Of a stretch of DNA of 17,096 nt, positions 1 to 6,227 are shown piece after piece. Under the pieces are notes generated by a model that was not told where the DNA came from, did not search any database, and saw nothing but the letters and a program-made list of their open reading frames with translations. The DNA comes from Klebsiella pneumoniae (GTDB taxonomy: Bacteria > Pseudomonadota > Gammaproteobacteria > Ga0077536): NCBI GenBank assembly GCA_945873015.1, contig CAMCBY010000029.1:1-17096 (forward strand), read 5' to 3'. Numbering within the stretch: position 1 is the first letter of the stretch; each line of letters begins with the position of its first letter. Position numbers and translations under genes: made by a program.

Positions 1-93
1 TGTGTAGTCCGCCAGCGTAAAGTTTTTGGATACCTTTACCTTCTTATAATCATCCAGTAGAATAACAGAACCACACTTAACATTTTTATTTTC
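1..93 (-). CDS. AT-rich fragment with an open minus-strand frame, probably foreign
   Basis: This stretch is far more AT-rich than everything to its right. Read on the minus strand it is open for all 31 codons, giving a peptide that begins ENKNVKCGSVILLDD and ends with KNFTLADYT at the left edge. Lysine-rich AAA/AAG codons and many A/T third positions differ from the GC-rich genes in the window. The ending loosely recalls the 'LSKNFTL' segment at the start of M15-type peptidase domains, but that is too short to trust. On the + strand, biotin carboxylase homology starts abruptly at about position 94. The minus frame also stays open a few codons past 93, so the exact joint is uncertain. I read this as a chimeric contig end or a real foreign insertion. 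Confidence 0.3.
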
Positions 94-519
94 GCCACCG
101 GTGTCGCGCAGTTGCTGCGCGTGCCGGAAGGCCCCGGTGTACGCTTCGACGGGGGTATCCGCCAGGGTCAGGCAATCACAGCCGCGTTTGACTCGATGGT
201 CGGCAAGCTCGTTTGTCACGGCTCGAACCGCGACGCGGCGATCGACGGCATCGTGCAGGCGCTCGATGACTTCGTTCTGCTCGGCGTCAGCAACAACATC
301 GACTATCTCGGCGCAGTGCTGCGCCATGCGACATTCCGTCAAGGTCTGCTGCATACCGGCTTCATCGTCGAACACGCCGCCGATCTGGTCGCCCCGCCGC
401 TGGACGATACCGATCGCGCCGCGCTGCTCATTGCCGCCGCACTCGGGGTCGGTGACTTCCGGCGTCTGGTCTATGAAACACCCGAACCCCACGCCTCCAT
501 CGGCGCCTGGCGGAACTGA
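94..519 (+). CDS. Acyl-CoA carboxylase, biotin carboxylase subunit (C-terminal part only)
   Basis: This is the tail of a biotin carboxylase, which uses ATP and bicarbonate to carboxylate biotin on the carrier domain. About 141 codons remain and match the biotin-carboxylase C-terminal domain. An ATG..LLRVPEGPGVRFDGG segment is followed by FDSMVGKLVCHGSNRDAAI, the family's 'YDPMIAKLIVHGxDRxxAI' region. Next come a LGVSNNIDYL segment ('GIxTNIxFL') and a HTGFIVEH segment. The ATP-grasp core, roughly the first 300 residues, is missing because homology stops at the AT-rich left edge. The protein ends in GAWRN just where methylcrotonyl-CoA carboxylase alpha chains usually continue into the BT and biotinyl domains; here those are encoded by the next ORF, 2 bases further on. 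The family is clear. The substrate (3-methylcrotonyl-CoA, geranyl-CoA or another acyl-CoA) is inferred from the neighbours. Confidence 0.85.
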   Translation, partial: ATGVAQLLRVPEGPGVRFDGGIRQGQAITAAFDSMVGKLVCHGSNRDAAIDGIVQALDDFVLLGVSNNIDYLGAVLRHATFRQGLLHTGFIVEHAADLVAPPLDDTDRAALLIAAALGVGDFRRLVYETPEPHASIGAWRN

Positions 520-521
520 AC

Positions 522-1022
522 ATGGCACTTCAATACACCTTCAATCTCGACGGCACTGAACACGGTGTCAGCATTGACGCGCGCAACCCGGAGCTGATCC
601 TGACTGTCGATGGCATCGCCCATACCGTGACGGAATCCGGCGCGCTCAATGAAGAATGTGCGCTGTTGACCGTCGATGGCCGCAGCTACCAGGTGTGGCG
701 CACCTGGGAAGGCAATCGCATCCATCTGCGCATCGGCAATCGCAGCTTCTCGATTGGTTATGAGGACGCGGTCACCGCCGCCCAGCAACATGCCGGTGGC
801 GACGACACGCTGCGCGCCGACATGCCGGGTGTGGTGGTGGCAGTCAATGCCAGCGTCGGTGCCCATGTCGCACTCGGCGACGTCTTGCTCGTCATCGAGT
901 CGATGAAGATGCAGATCAATATCGTCGCGCCACGTGAAGGCATGGTCGAGGCGGTGTACGTCGAGGTCAATCAGACTTTCGACAAGGGCGCTCAACTCAT
1001 TTCACTGCACGCGGAGTCCTGA
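522..1022 (+). CDS. Biotin carboxyl carrier (BT-like plus biotinyl domain) of an acyl-CoA carboxylase
   Basis: A 166-residue protein that carries covalently bound biotin between the carboxylase and carboxyltransferase centres. Residues 1 to about 85 are beta-rich and resemble the BT linker domain normally found inside methylcrotonyl- or propionyl-CoA carboxylase alpha chains. Residues about 95-166 form the biotinyl domain. It holds the ADMPGVVVAV segment and the biotinylation motif ESMKMQ, with the target lysine at residue 129. The ATG lies 2 bases after the biotin carboxylase stop, with a GGCGGA element just upstream, so translation is probably coupled. The protein's stop overlaps the following gene's leader by 1 base. 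Having BT and biotinyl domains as a separate ORF is unusual for this family. A one-base frameshift splitting an originally fused alpha chain is the main alternative. Confidence 0.88.
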   Translation: MALQYTFNLDGTEHGVSIDARNPELILTVDGIAHTVTESGALNEECALLTVDGRSYQVWRTWEGNRIHLRIGNRSFSIGYEDAVTAAQQHAGGDDTLRADMPGVVVAVNASVGAHVALGDVLLVIESMKMQINIVAPREGMVEAVYVEVNQTFDKGAQLISLHAES

Positions 1023-1023
1023 G

Positions 1024-2631
1024 ATGCCACGCATCCAATCCACCATTCAGACCGGTTCGGCGGAATTCCGCCGCTACTACGCCCATAACCGCGCTCTGGC
1101 CCGCGAGCTGCACGAGAAGCAGCGCGCCGCGCGCTTCGACCGCCCGCAGAAGGACATCGATCGTCTGGCCAGCCAAGGCAAGATGATGCCGCGCGAGCGC
1201 ATCGAGAAACTGCTGGACCCGGGCACACCCTTCCTCGAGTTATCGACTCTGGCCGCCAACATGGCCTACGACGGCGAGGCGCCGAGTGCGAGTGTGGTGA
1301 CCGGCATCGGCATGGTGCAAGGCCGCGAAGTCATCATCAACGCCCATGATTCGAGCATCAAAGGTGGCGCCTGGTATCCACTGACGGTCAAGAAGATGGT
1401 GCGCGTGCTCGACATGGCGATCGAGAATCGCCTGCCGGTCATACACCTGTGCGACAGCGCAGGCGGCTTCCTGCCGCTGCAGTCGGAACTGTTTCCCGAC
1501 AAATACATGGCCGGCCGCATGTTCCGTAACCAGAGCGTGCTGTCGAAGATGAACGTCAAACAGCTCGCGTTGGTTTTCGGTCACTGCACGGCGGGCGGCG
1601 CTTATATTCCGGCGCTGTCCGATTATTCCGTCATCGTGCGCGGCTCCGGCGCGGTGTTCCTTGCCGGCCCGCCGCTGGTGAAAGCCGCCACCGGTGAAAT
1701 CGTCACCGCCGACGAGCTCGGTGGTTGCGACCTGCACACCCAGATCAGCGGTACCTGCGATTACCCGGCCTCCACCGAAGAAGAAGCGATTGCGATCGGC
1801 CGTGAAATCGTCGCGCAGTGGGAACACACGCAAAAGTGGAATGTGCAGCGCGATGCCGTCGAGCCGCCCTACTACGATCCCGATGAGCTGTACGGCATCA
1901 TCCCCAATGACATCAAACGCTCGTTTGAAATGCGCGAAGTGATCGCGCGTATCGTTGACGGCAGTCGTTTCCACGAATACCAGCCGGCCTACGGCACCAC
2001 CCTGGTGTGCGGTTACGCCAACATCTGGGGCTTCAAGGTCGGCATTCTTGCCAACAACGGTGTGCTGTTTAATGACAGCGCGCTGAAAGCTGCGCACTTC
2101 ATCGAACTGTGCAATCAGAACAATACGCCGCTCGTTTTCCTGCAGAACATCACCGGCTACATGGTCGGGCGTGAATACGAAGCGCGCGGCATCTCCAAGG
2201 ACGGCGCCAAGATGATCATGGCGCAGGTCGGCTCCCACGTACCGAAGTTCACCGTCATGTGTCACGGCTCGTTTGGTGCCGGCAACTATGGCATGTGCGG
2301 CCGGGCCTACGACTCGCGCATGCTGTTCTCCTGGCCCAACCACAACATCGGCGTGATGGGCGGTGAACAAGCCGCCAAGACGCTCGCGGAAGTGAAGTTG
2401 CGCCAGTTGGAACGCCTCGGCGGCAAGGTCGAGCAAAGCGAACTCGATCGTGTCTATCGCGAAACCCTGGAAGCCTATCAGCACCAGATGTCGGCGTATT
2501 ACTCGACCTCGGAATTGTGGGACGACGGCATCGTTGACCCGGTCGATACGCGTAATGCGCTGGGCATGTCGATCAGCGCCGCACTCAACGCACCGCTGGG
2601 TCAGCAGGGCTACGGCGTCTTCCGCTTCTGA
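1024..2631 (+). CDS. Acyl-CoA carboxylase carboxyltransferase (beta) subunit, methylcrotonyl-CoA carboxylase type
   Basis: A 535-residue carboxyltransferase that moves CO2 from carboxybiotin to an acyl-CoA, in leucine or isoprenoid breakdown if it is a true methylcrotonyl-CoA carboxylase. Length matches MccB. Visible motifs are GHCTAGGAYIPALSD (residues 186-200), FLAGPPLVKAATGE (212-225) and ELGGCDLHT (231-239). In the C-terminal half are ANNGVLF, FLQNITGYMVGREYE, SFGAGNYGMCGRAY and VMGGEQAA, all typical of this family. The ATG is preceded by GGAG 7 bases upstream and lies one base after the carrier's stop, so the three genes form one operon. The segment after LGGCDLHT (SGTCDYPAS) differs from textbook MccB, so a geranyl-CoA or other branched acyl-CoA cannot be excluded. 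No isovaleryl-CoA dehydrogenase or enoyl-CoA hydratase gene lies in the window to settle this. Confidence 0.93.
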   Translation: MPRIQSTIQTGSAEFRRYYAHNRALARELHEKQRAARFDRPQKDIDRLASQGKMMPRERIEKLLDPGTPFLELSTLAANMAYDGEAPSASVVTGIGMVQGREVIINAHDSSIKGGAWYPLTVKKMVRVLDMAIENRLPVIHLCDSAGGFLPLQSELFPDKYMAGRMFRNQSVLSKMNVKQLALVFGHCTAGGAYIPALSDYSVIVRGSGAVFLAGPPLVKAATGEIVTADELGGCDLHTQISGTCDYPASTEEEAIAIGREIVAQWEHTQKWNVQRDAVEPPYYDPDELYGIIPNDIKRSFEMREVIARIVDGSRFHEYQPAYGTTLVCGYANIWGFKVGILANNGVLFNDSALKAAHFIELCNQNNTPLVFLQNITGYMVGREYEARGISKDGAKMIMAQVGSHVPKFTVMCHGSFGAGNYGMCGRAYDSRMLFSWPNHNIGVMGGEQAAKTLAEVKLRQLERLGGKVEQSELDRVYRETLEAYQHQMSAYYSTSELWDDGIVDPVDTRNALGMSISAALNAPLGQQGYGVFRF

Positions 2632-2919
2632 GCAGCGCCGCGGCCCGCCCGGGACATAATCTTTTACAGGGTGCCGACCTTTCAGCACCGTCCCAGGCTT
2701 GCTCTATGTGCGGTGGGATCCATACCATACGTTGTCGTATCCGCTCGTCCGTCGAGCGGCATACGAGCGCCGGCAGGCCGCACCGCAAGACGCGGGGCGA
2801 CCGACGGCAAAGAGAATTCGCCGCGGGGCTGACCGGCTACCGCCTGCGTAAGGACCAAAGAATTCAGCGCGCCCGCCTCACCCTCGCGGCCCGTAGCTGA
2901 ATCGAAACAAGGAGCAGAT
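2632..2919 (+). other. 288-base intergenic region with several possible RNA stems
   Basis: No convincing gene lies here. Just after the carboxyltransferase stop there is a weak hairpin (GGTGC at 2670-2674 pairing with GCACC at 2685-2689), without a T-tract. Further on is a strong stem-loop at 2735-2766. From about 2773 to 2850 a GCAGGC/GCCTGC pair could close a larger branched structure containing a CGGC/GCCG stem. A strong ribosome binding site (AAGGAG) sits at the right end for the 86-residue protein. I could not match the region to a known riboswitch. It most likely carries the end of the carboxylase transcript and the promoter and leader of the next gene, but I cannot place a confident promoter. 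Confidence 0.45.
2735..2766 (+). promoter_or_regulatory. Strong stem-loop in the leader of the 86-residue protein
   Basis: TCGTAT plus CCGCTCG (2735-2747) pair with CGAGCGG (2753-2759) and ATACGA (2761-2766). This gives a 13-base-pair stem with one bulged C at 2760 and a 5-base TCCGT loop. No T-run follows, so it does not look like a simple intrinsic terminator. It could be a leader structure, a processing site or a protein-binding dyad. The pairing is read directly from the sequence; its role is unknown. Confidence 0.5.
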
Positions 2920-3180
2920 ATGAAGGGACTGAACACGAACGCGAAAGCTCAAGCCATGATGCTTTTGAAGATGGCCTGCAACGCAGGCGCCACCGCTGAA
3001 GCACTGTCCGCCATCCACGCCTGTTCGGCGCAACGCGCCGGCGAAAACGCAGTCGATTGGGCAAGCGCTGTCACCCAACTGCAGACCTTGGTCGCCAAGC
3101 TGCCGACAGCGAATTTTGCCGCGATAGACTTGGGACTCGATCTCGTGGAAGAAGAGGAAGACGACGAACTGGCGGCGTGA
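2920..3180 (+). CDS. Small acidic-tailed protein of unknown function (86 residues)
   Basis: I do not recognise this family. The ATG is preceded by a good ribosome binding site (AAGGAG, 6 bases away), which supports real translation. The first 75 residues look helical and alanine-rich, with Cys at 20 and 35. The C-terminus turns sharply acidic (LVEEEEDDELAA). There is no signal peptide or membrane segment, so a soluble cytoplasmic protein is likely. It follows the carboxylase operon after a 288-base structured gap, so it probably has its own promoter. It ends 34 bases before a REP-like inverted repeat. The acidic tail and helical body would fit a small binding or adaptor protein, but that is only a guess. 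Confidence 0.7.
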   Translation: MKGLNTNAKAQAMMLLKMACNAGATAEALSAIHACSAQRAGENAVDWASAVTQLQTLVAKLPTANFAAIDLGLDLVEEEEDDELAA

Positions 3181-3214
3181 AGGCAGCCCTCACCGCATCC
3201 CGTCGCTCACTGAA

Positions 3215-3296
3215 TTAATGTGCGAATAAATTCGCACCTACATGCAATGAATTCGCACCGGTATCTTCTGTAGGTGCGAATTCATTCGCACATTAA
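3215..3296. repeat. REP-like palindromic element: two inverted units plus a partial third
   Basis: Arms at 3215-3242 and 3269-3296 are inverted copies of 28 bases matching at 27 positions (the mismatch pairs 3228 with 3283). Each arm is itself a near palindrome: the right arm contains GTGCGAAT-TC-ATTCGCAC preceded by GTAGG, the layout of the REP elements known from Pseudomonas and related bacteria. A third partial copy, GGTGCGAATTCATT on the minus strand, lies in the loop at about 3247-3260. The element sits between the convergent ends of the 86-residue protein gene and serA, a usual place for REP elements, and could form a large cruciform or protect both mRNA ends. Confidence 0.8.
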
Positions 3297-3344
3297 ATCC
3301 CACACCAGCAACAGGCGGCGCCTTGCGCGCCGCCCCGCTCTCAC

Positions 3345-4931
3345 TCAGAAACTAACCTGCAGCACCTTATCAACCGCCGCGATGCCGGCCAGTTGGTCAA
3401 GGGTGCCCTGCTCCAACGCCTGCGACACACCGACCACCGCGATGGCACGGTCGCTGTCTTTGGCGACACCGACCTGCATGCGCGAGATGTTGATGCCGGC
3501 ACGGCCGAGGATCTCGCCCAGCGCGCCGATCACACCGGGCTGGTCTGCATGGCGGGTGAACAACAACTGTCCTTCGAGCGCCGCTTCGACCTCATAGTCA
3601 TTGACCCGCACCAGACGCGGATGACGCTCGTCGAACAGCGTGCCTTCCAGGCAAATGGTCTGCTTGCCGTTCTTGGCGGTGATGCGCACCAGCGACACGT
3701 AATCGCGCGAATCGGCCGAGCTGACCTCGGTCATGGTGATGCCCTGACGTCGCGCGAGATGGATGGCATTGATCTGATTGACCGGCACTGCGTGGTGTTC
3801 GCACAGCATGCCGACCATCGCTGCGCTCGCGATGGGATGCGCGCTGAGATTGGCCGCGGCACCGAACACACCCACTTCCACCGCCGACAGCGGTTCTTCC
3901 GTCATGCGGCACAACAGACGTCCGAGCTTGCGCGCGAGATCCATATACGGCGCGAGTTTGGCGAGTTTGTCCGGCGCCATACTCGGCACATTGACCGAGT
4001 TGATCACTTCGCCGCGGATCAGGAAGGCTGCAATCTGGTGCGCAATCTCGATGCCGACCGCGATCTGCGCTTCTTCGGTCGAAGCACCGAGGTGCGGCGT
4101 GAACTGAATGCCGGGCTGTTTGAACAGCGGCGAATCGGCCGGCGGCGGCTCTTCTTCGAATACGTCGAGGGCCGCACCGGCCAGATGACCGGAAGCCACC
4201 AACTCAATCAGCGCCGCTTCGTCGATGAGACCACCACGCGCGCAGTTGATGATACGTGCGCCCTTCTTCATCGAAGCCAGACGCTCGCGGCTCAACAGGC
4301 CGCGGGTGTCCTTGGTGACAGGACAATGCAGAGTGATGAAATCGGCCGTGCTCACCAGCGTATCGAGATCGGCCTTCTCCACACCGTGCTCAGCAAAAGT
4401 AGCCTCGGTGACGAAGGGGTCGAAACCAATGACGCGCATCTTCAAGCCACGCGCGCGCTCGGCAAACAAACGCCCGATGGTGCCAAATCCGACGATACCG
4501 ATGGTCTTGCCCGACACTTCAGTGCCGACCATGCTGTTGCGCTCCCACTTGCCGGCACGCACCGAGGCGTCGGCGGCGGGCAGGCTGCGGCACAGCGAAA
4601 ACAGATGGGCGATAGCGAGTTCGGCGGTGGTGGTGGCGTTGGCGTCGGGGGTGTTGAGCACCACGATGCCGCGCTCGGTGCACGCATCGAGATCGACATT
4701 GTCGACACCGATACCGGCACGGCCGATGACCTTGACCTTGGTCGCGGCGGCCAGCAGCTCGCCCTTAATCTTGGTCGCACTGCGCACGATGATCGCATCG
4801 GCGGCAGCGGCGTGAGGGATGGCGTCAGCGACTGACAAGCCGGCCGCAAAATCGATGTCGATTTCGGGGTACTGCTTGAGGGCAGCGATGCCTTCGGCCG
4901 ACAGTTTGTCGGCAACAAAAACCTTGAACAT
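3345..4931 (-). CDS. serA: D-3-phosphoglycerate dehydrogenase
   Basis: A 528-residue enzyme oxidising 3-phosphoglycerate to 3-phosphohydroxypyruvate with NAD+, the first step of serine synthesis. Its length fits the long SerA type. Visible parts in order: the N-terminal substrate-domain half (1-100), the NAD motif GFGTIG (148-153), the catalytic residues Arg232 (CARGG), Glu261 (in DVFEEEP) and His280 (PHLGAS). Then follow an intervening ASB-type domain (about 310-450) and a C-terminal ACT domain (about 455-528; ADQPGVIGALGEIL) that usually binds serine as feedback inhibitor. The start MFKVFVADKLS is chosen because GGAGA lies about 8 bases upstream. An in-frame extension to 5006 would overlap serC and is not family-like. 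It follows serC by 23 bases in the same direction, so the two form an operon. Confidence 0.96.
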   Translation of the reverse strand: MFKVFVADKLSAEGIAALKQYPEIDIDFAAGLSVADAIPHAAAADAIIVRSATKIKGELLAAATKVKVIGRAGIGVDNVDLDACTERGIVVLNTPDANATTTAELAIAHLFSLCRSLPAADASVRAGKWERNSMVGTEVSGKTIGIVGFGTIGRLFAERARGLKMRVIGFDPFVTEATFAEHGVEKADLDTLVSTADFITLHCPVTKDTRGLLSRERLASMKKGARIINCARGGLIDEAALIELVASGHLAGAALDVFEEEPPPADSPLFKQPGIQFTPHLGASTEEAQIAVGIEIAHQIAAFLIRGEVINSVNVPSMAPDKLAKLAPYMDLARKLGRLLCRMTEEPLSAVEVGVFGAAANLSAHPIASAAMVGMLCEHHAVPVNQINAIHLARRQGITMTEVSSADSRDYVSLVRITAKNGKQTICLEGTLFDERHPRLVRVNDYEVEAALEGQLLFTRHADQPGVIGALGEILGRAGINISRMQVGVAKDSDRAIAVVGVSQALEQGTLDQLAGIAAVDKVLQVSF

Positions 4932-4954
4932 GCGAATTTCTCCGTCGGGCGCGC

Positions 4955-6118
4955 TCAGGCGCCGGTGTGCTTGGCGGCCAGTTCTGCGTAGGCCCAGTCG
5001 AGCCACGGCGTGAGCGCCGTCAGATCGCTGGCCTCAACCGTCGCGCCGCCCCAGATACGAAGCCCGGGCGGGGCGTTGCGATAGCCGTTGATGTCGTAGG
5101 CCACGCCCTCGGCTTCGAGCAGGGCCGAGAGTTTTTTAGTGAAATCGGCCTGCGCGTCCTCCGACAGTTTCAGAAACCAGTCGGCAACGATTTTGAGGCA
5201 GATGGAAGTATTGGAGCGCTCGGCGGGATTGGCCGCCAGGAACTCGACCCACGGGGTCTTGGCGACCCATGCGTCGAGCACCGCGAGATTCGCCTGCGAG
5301 CGTGAGCACAAGGCAGTGAGACCACCGAGGCCGGCGGCCCAGCGCAGCGCGTCGAGATAGTCTTCGACACACAGCATGGACGGCGTATTGATGGTCGCGC
5401 CCTCGAACACCGCCTCGTCGAGTTTGCCCTTCTTGGCCAAACGAAACAGTTTGGGCAGCGGCCACGGCGGCGTGTAGGTCATGAGGCGTTCGGCCGCACG
5501 CGGCGACAGAATAATGACGCCGTGCGCGCCTTCGCCACCCAGCACTTTCTGCCAGGAGAAGGTCACCACGTCGAGTTTGGGCCACGGCAGTTGCATGGCG
5601 AACGCGGCGGAAGTGGCGTCGCAGATAGTGAGACCCGCGCGGTCGTCAGGGATCCAGTCGCCGTCAGGGAGTTTTACGCCCGAGGTCGTGCCGTTCCACA
5701 CGAATACCACATCGTTATTAAAATCGACCTTGGTCAAGTCGGGCAGCTCGCCGTAGGCGCTGACCATCTTGCGTGCGTTGCCGATTTTCAGGATATCGAC
5801 GATGTCGGTCACCCATTCCGAACCAAAACTTTCCCACGCCAGCACATCGACGCCACGCGCGCCGAGCAGGCTCCACAGAGCCATCTCGACCGCGCCGGTA
5901 TCAGAGCCGGCAACGATGCCGATACGATAATCGGCCGGCACGCCAAGCACGGCGCGGGTCTCGTCGATGGCAGCCTTGAGGCGCGCGGCGCCAGGCTTCG
6001 ATCGATGGGAACGACCGACCAGGGCGTTAGCCAGTACAGCGGGCTCCCAGCCCGGCCGCTTGGGGCAGGGTCCGGAGGAAAAACACGGGTTGGCGGGTTT
6101 GTTTGCGGGTTTCTGCAT
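4955..6118 (-). CDS. serC: Phosphoserine aminotransferase, 'Methanosarcina-type' family
   Basis: A 387-residue PLP enzyme converting 3-phosphohydroxypyruvate and glutamate to phosphoserine and 2-oxoglutarate, the second step of serine synthesis. The sequence (CFSSGPCPKRPGWEP at the N-terminus, RIGIVAGSDTGAVEMALW, CDATSAAFAMQLPW) matches the SerC family first defined for Methanosarcina and common in alphaproteobacteria, not the E. coli SerC family. The PLP lysine is Lys191 in SWQKVLGGEGAHG. The start at 6118 (MQKPANKP) has a purine-rich GAGAAGAG directly upstream; an ATG at 6130 is possible. It is the first gene of a serC-serA operon, with a candidate promoter about 45 bases upstream of the start. 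Confidence 0.92.
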   Translation of the reverse strand: MQKPANKPANPCFSSGPCPKRPGWEPAVLANALVGRSHRSKPGAARLKAAIDETRAVLGVPADYRIGIVAGSDTGAVEMALWSLLGARGVDVLAWESFGSEWVTDIVDILKIGNARKMVSAYGELPDLTKVDFNNDVVFVWNGTTSGVKLPDGDWIPDDRAGLTICDATSAAFAMQLPWPKLDVVTFSWQKVLGGEGAHGVIILSPRAAERLMTYTPPWPLPKLFRLAKKGKLDEAVFEGATINTPSMLCVEDYLDALRWAAGLGGLTALCSRSQANLAVLDAWVAKTPWVEFLAANPAERSNTSICLKIVADWFLKLSEDAQADFTKKLSALLEAEGVAYDINGYRNAPPGLRIWGGATVEASDLTALTPWLDWAYAELAAKHTGA

Positions 6119-6160
6119 CTCTCTTCTCATGCATTTGCGGCAGCGCAATAAGGGGCCGCG

Positions 6161-6189
6161 ATTGTACTGGAATCCGTCCGCGATGTAAG
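6161..6189 (-). promoter_or_regulatory. Candidate sigma70 promoter of serC-serA
   Basis: On the minus strand, CTTACA (6189-6184) is followed after exactly 17 bases by TACAAT (6166-6161). The -10 matches the consensus at 5 of 6 positions and the -35 at 4 of 6. Transcription would start near 6154, leaving a leader of roughly 35 bases before the serC ATG. The site lies between the dnaE2 end and serC. It is based on consensus matching only. Confidence 0.5.
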
Positions 6190-6207
6190 GCGGACTAGTG
6201 GCGGGTT

Positions 6208-6225
6208 GCTTGCGCCAGCGCAAGC
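6208..6225. terminator. Perfect hairpin just after dnaE2
   Basis: GCTTGCGC and GCGCAAGC form a perfect 8-base-pair stem with a 2-base loop, beginning 2 bases after the dnaE2 TAA. On the + strand the stem is followed by TTTTA, giving a weak intrinsic-terminator look in that direction. On the minus strand, the direction of dnaE2, no T-run follows. It probably ends or stabilises the dnaE2 mRNA ahead of the serC promoter. Confidence 0.45.
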
Positions 6226-6227
6226 TT

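Noticed and set aside
1240..2688. 482-codon open frame on the minus strand opposite the carboxyltransferase
   Set aside because: It mirrors the GC-rich codon structure of a well-supported gene, is His/Asp/Arg-rich, and has no family features or start signal.
2770..2860. Possible cyclic-di-GMP (GEMM) riboswitch
   Set aside because: It has some GACGC and GGCTACCG-like words, but the GCAAACC and GACGCAAAGCC core elements are absent, so it cannot be assigned.
3215..3296. CRISPR-like repeat cluster
   Set aside because: The units are inverted palindromes with irregular spacing and only two to three copies, which fits a REP element and not direct repeats with spacers.
3393..4835. 480-codon open frame on the + strand opposite serA
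   Set aside because: Antisense shadow of a clear SerA; low-complexity Arg/His/Gly composition and no recognisable domain.
4932..5006. 25-codon N-terminal extension of SerA
   Set aside because: It would overlap the end of serC, is not seen in the family, and a good ribosome binding site precedes the start at 4931.
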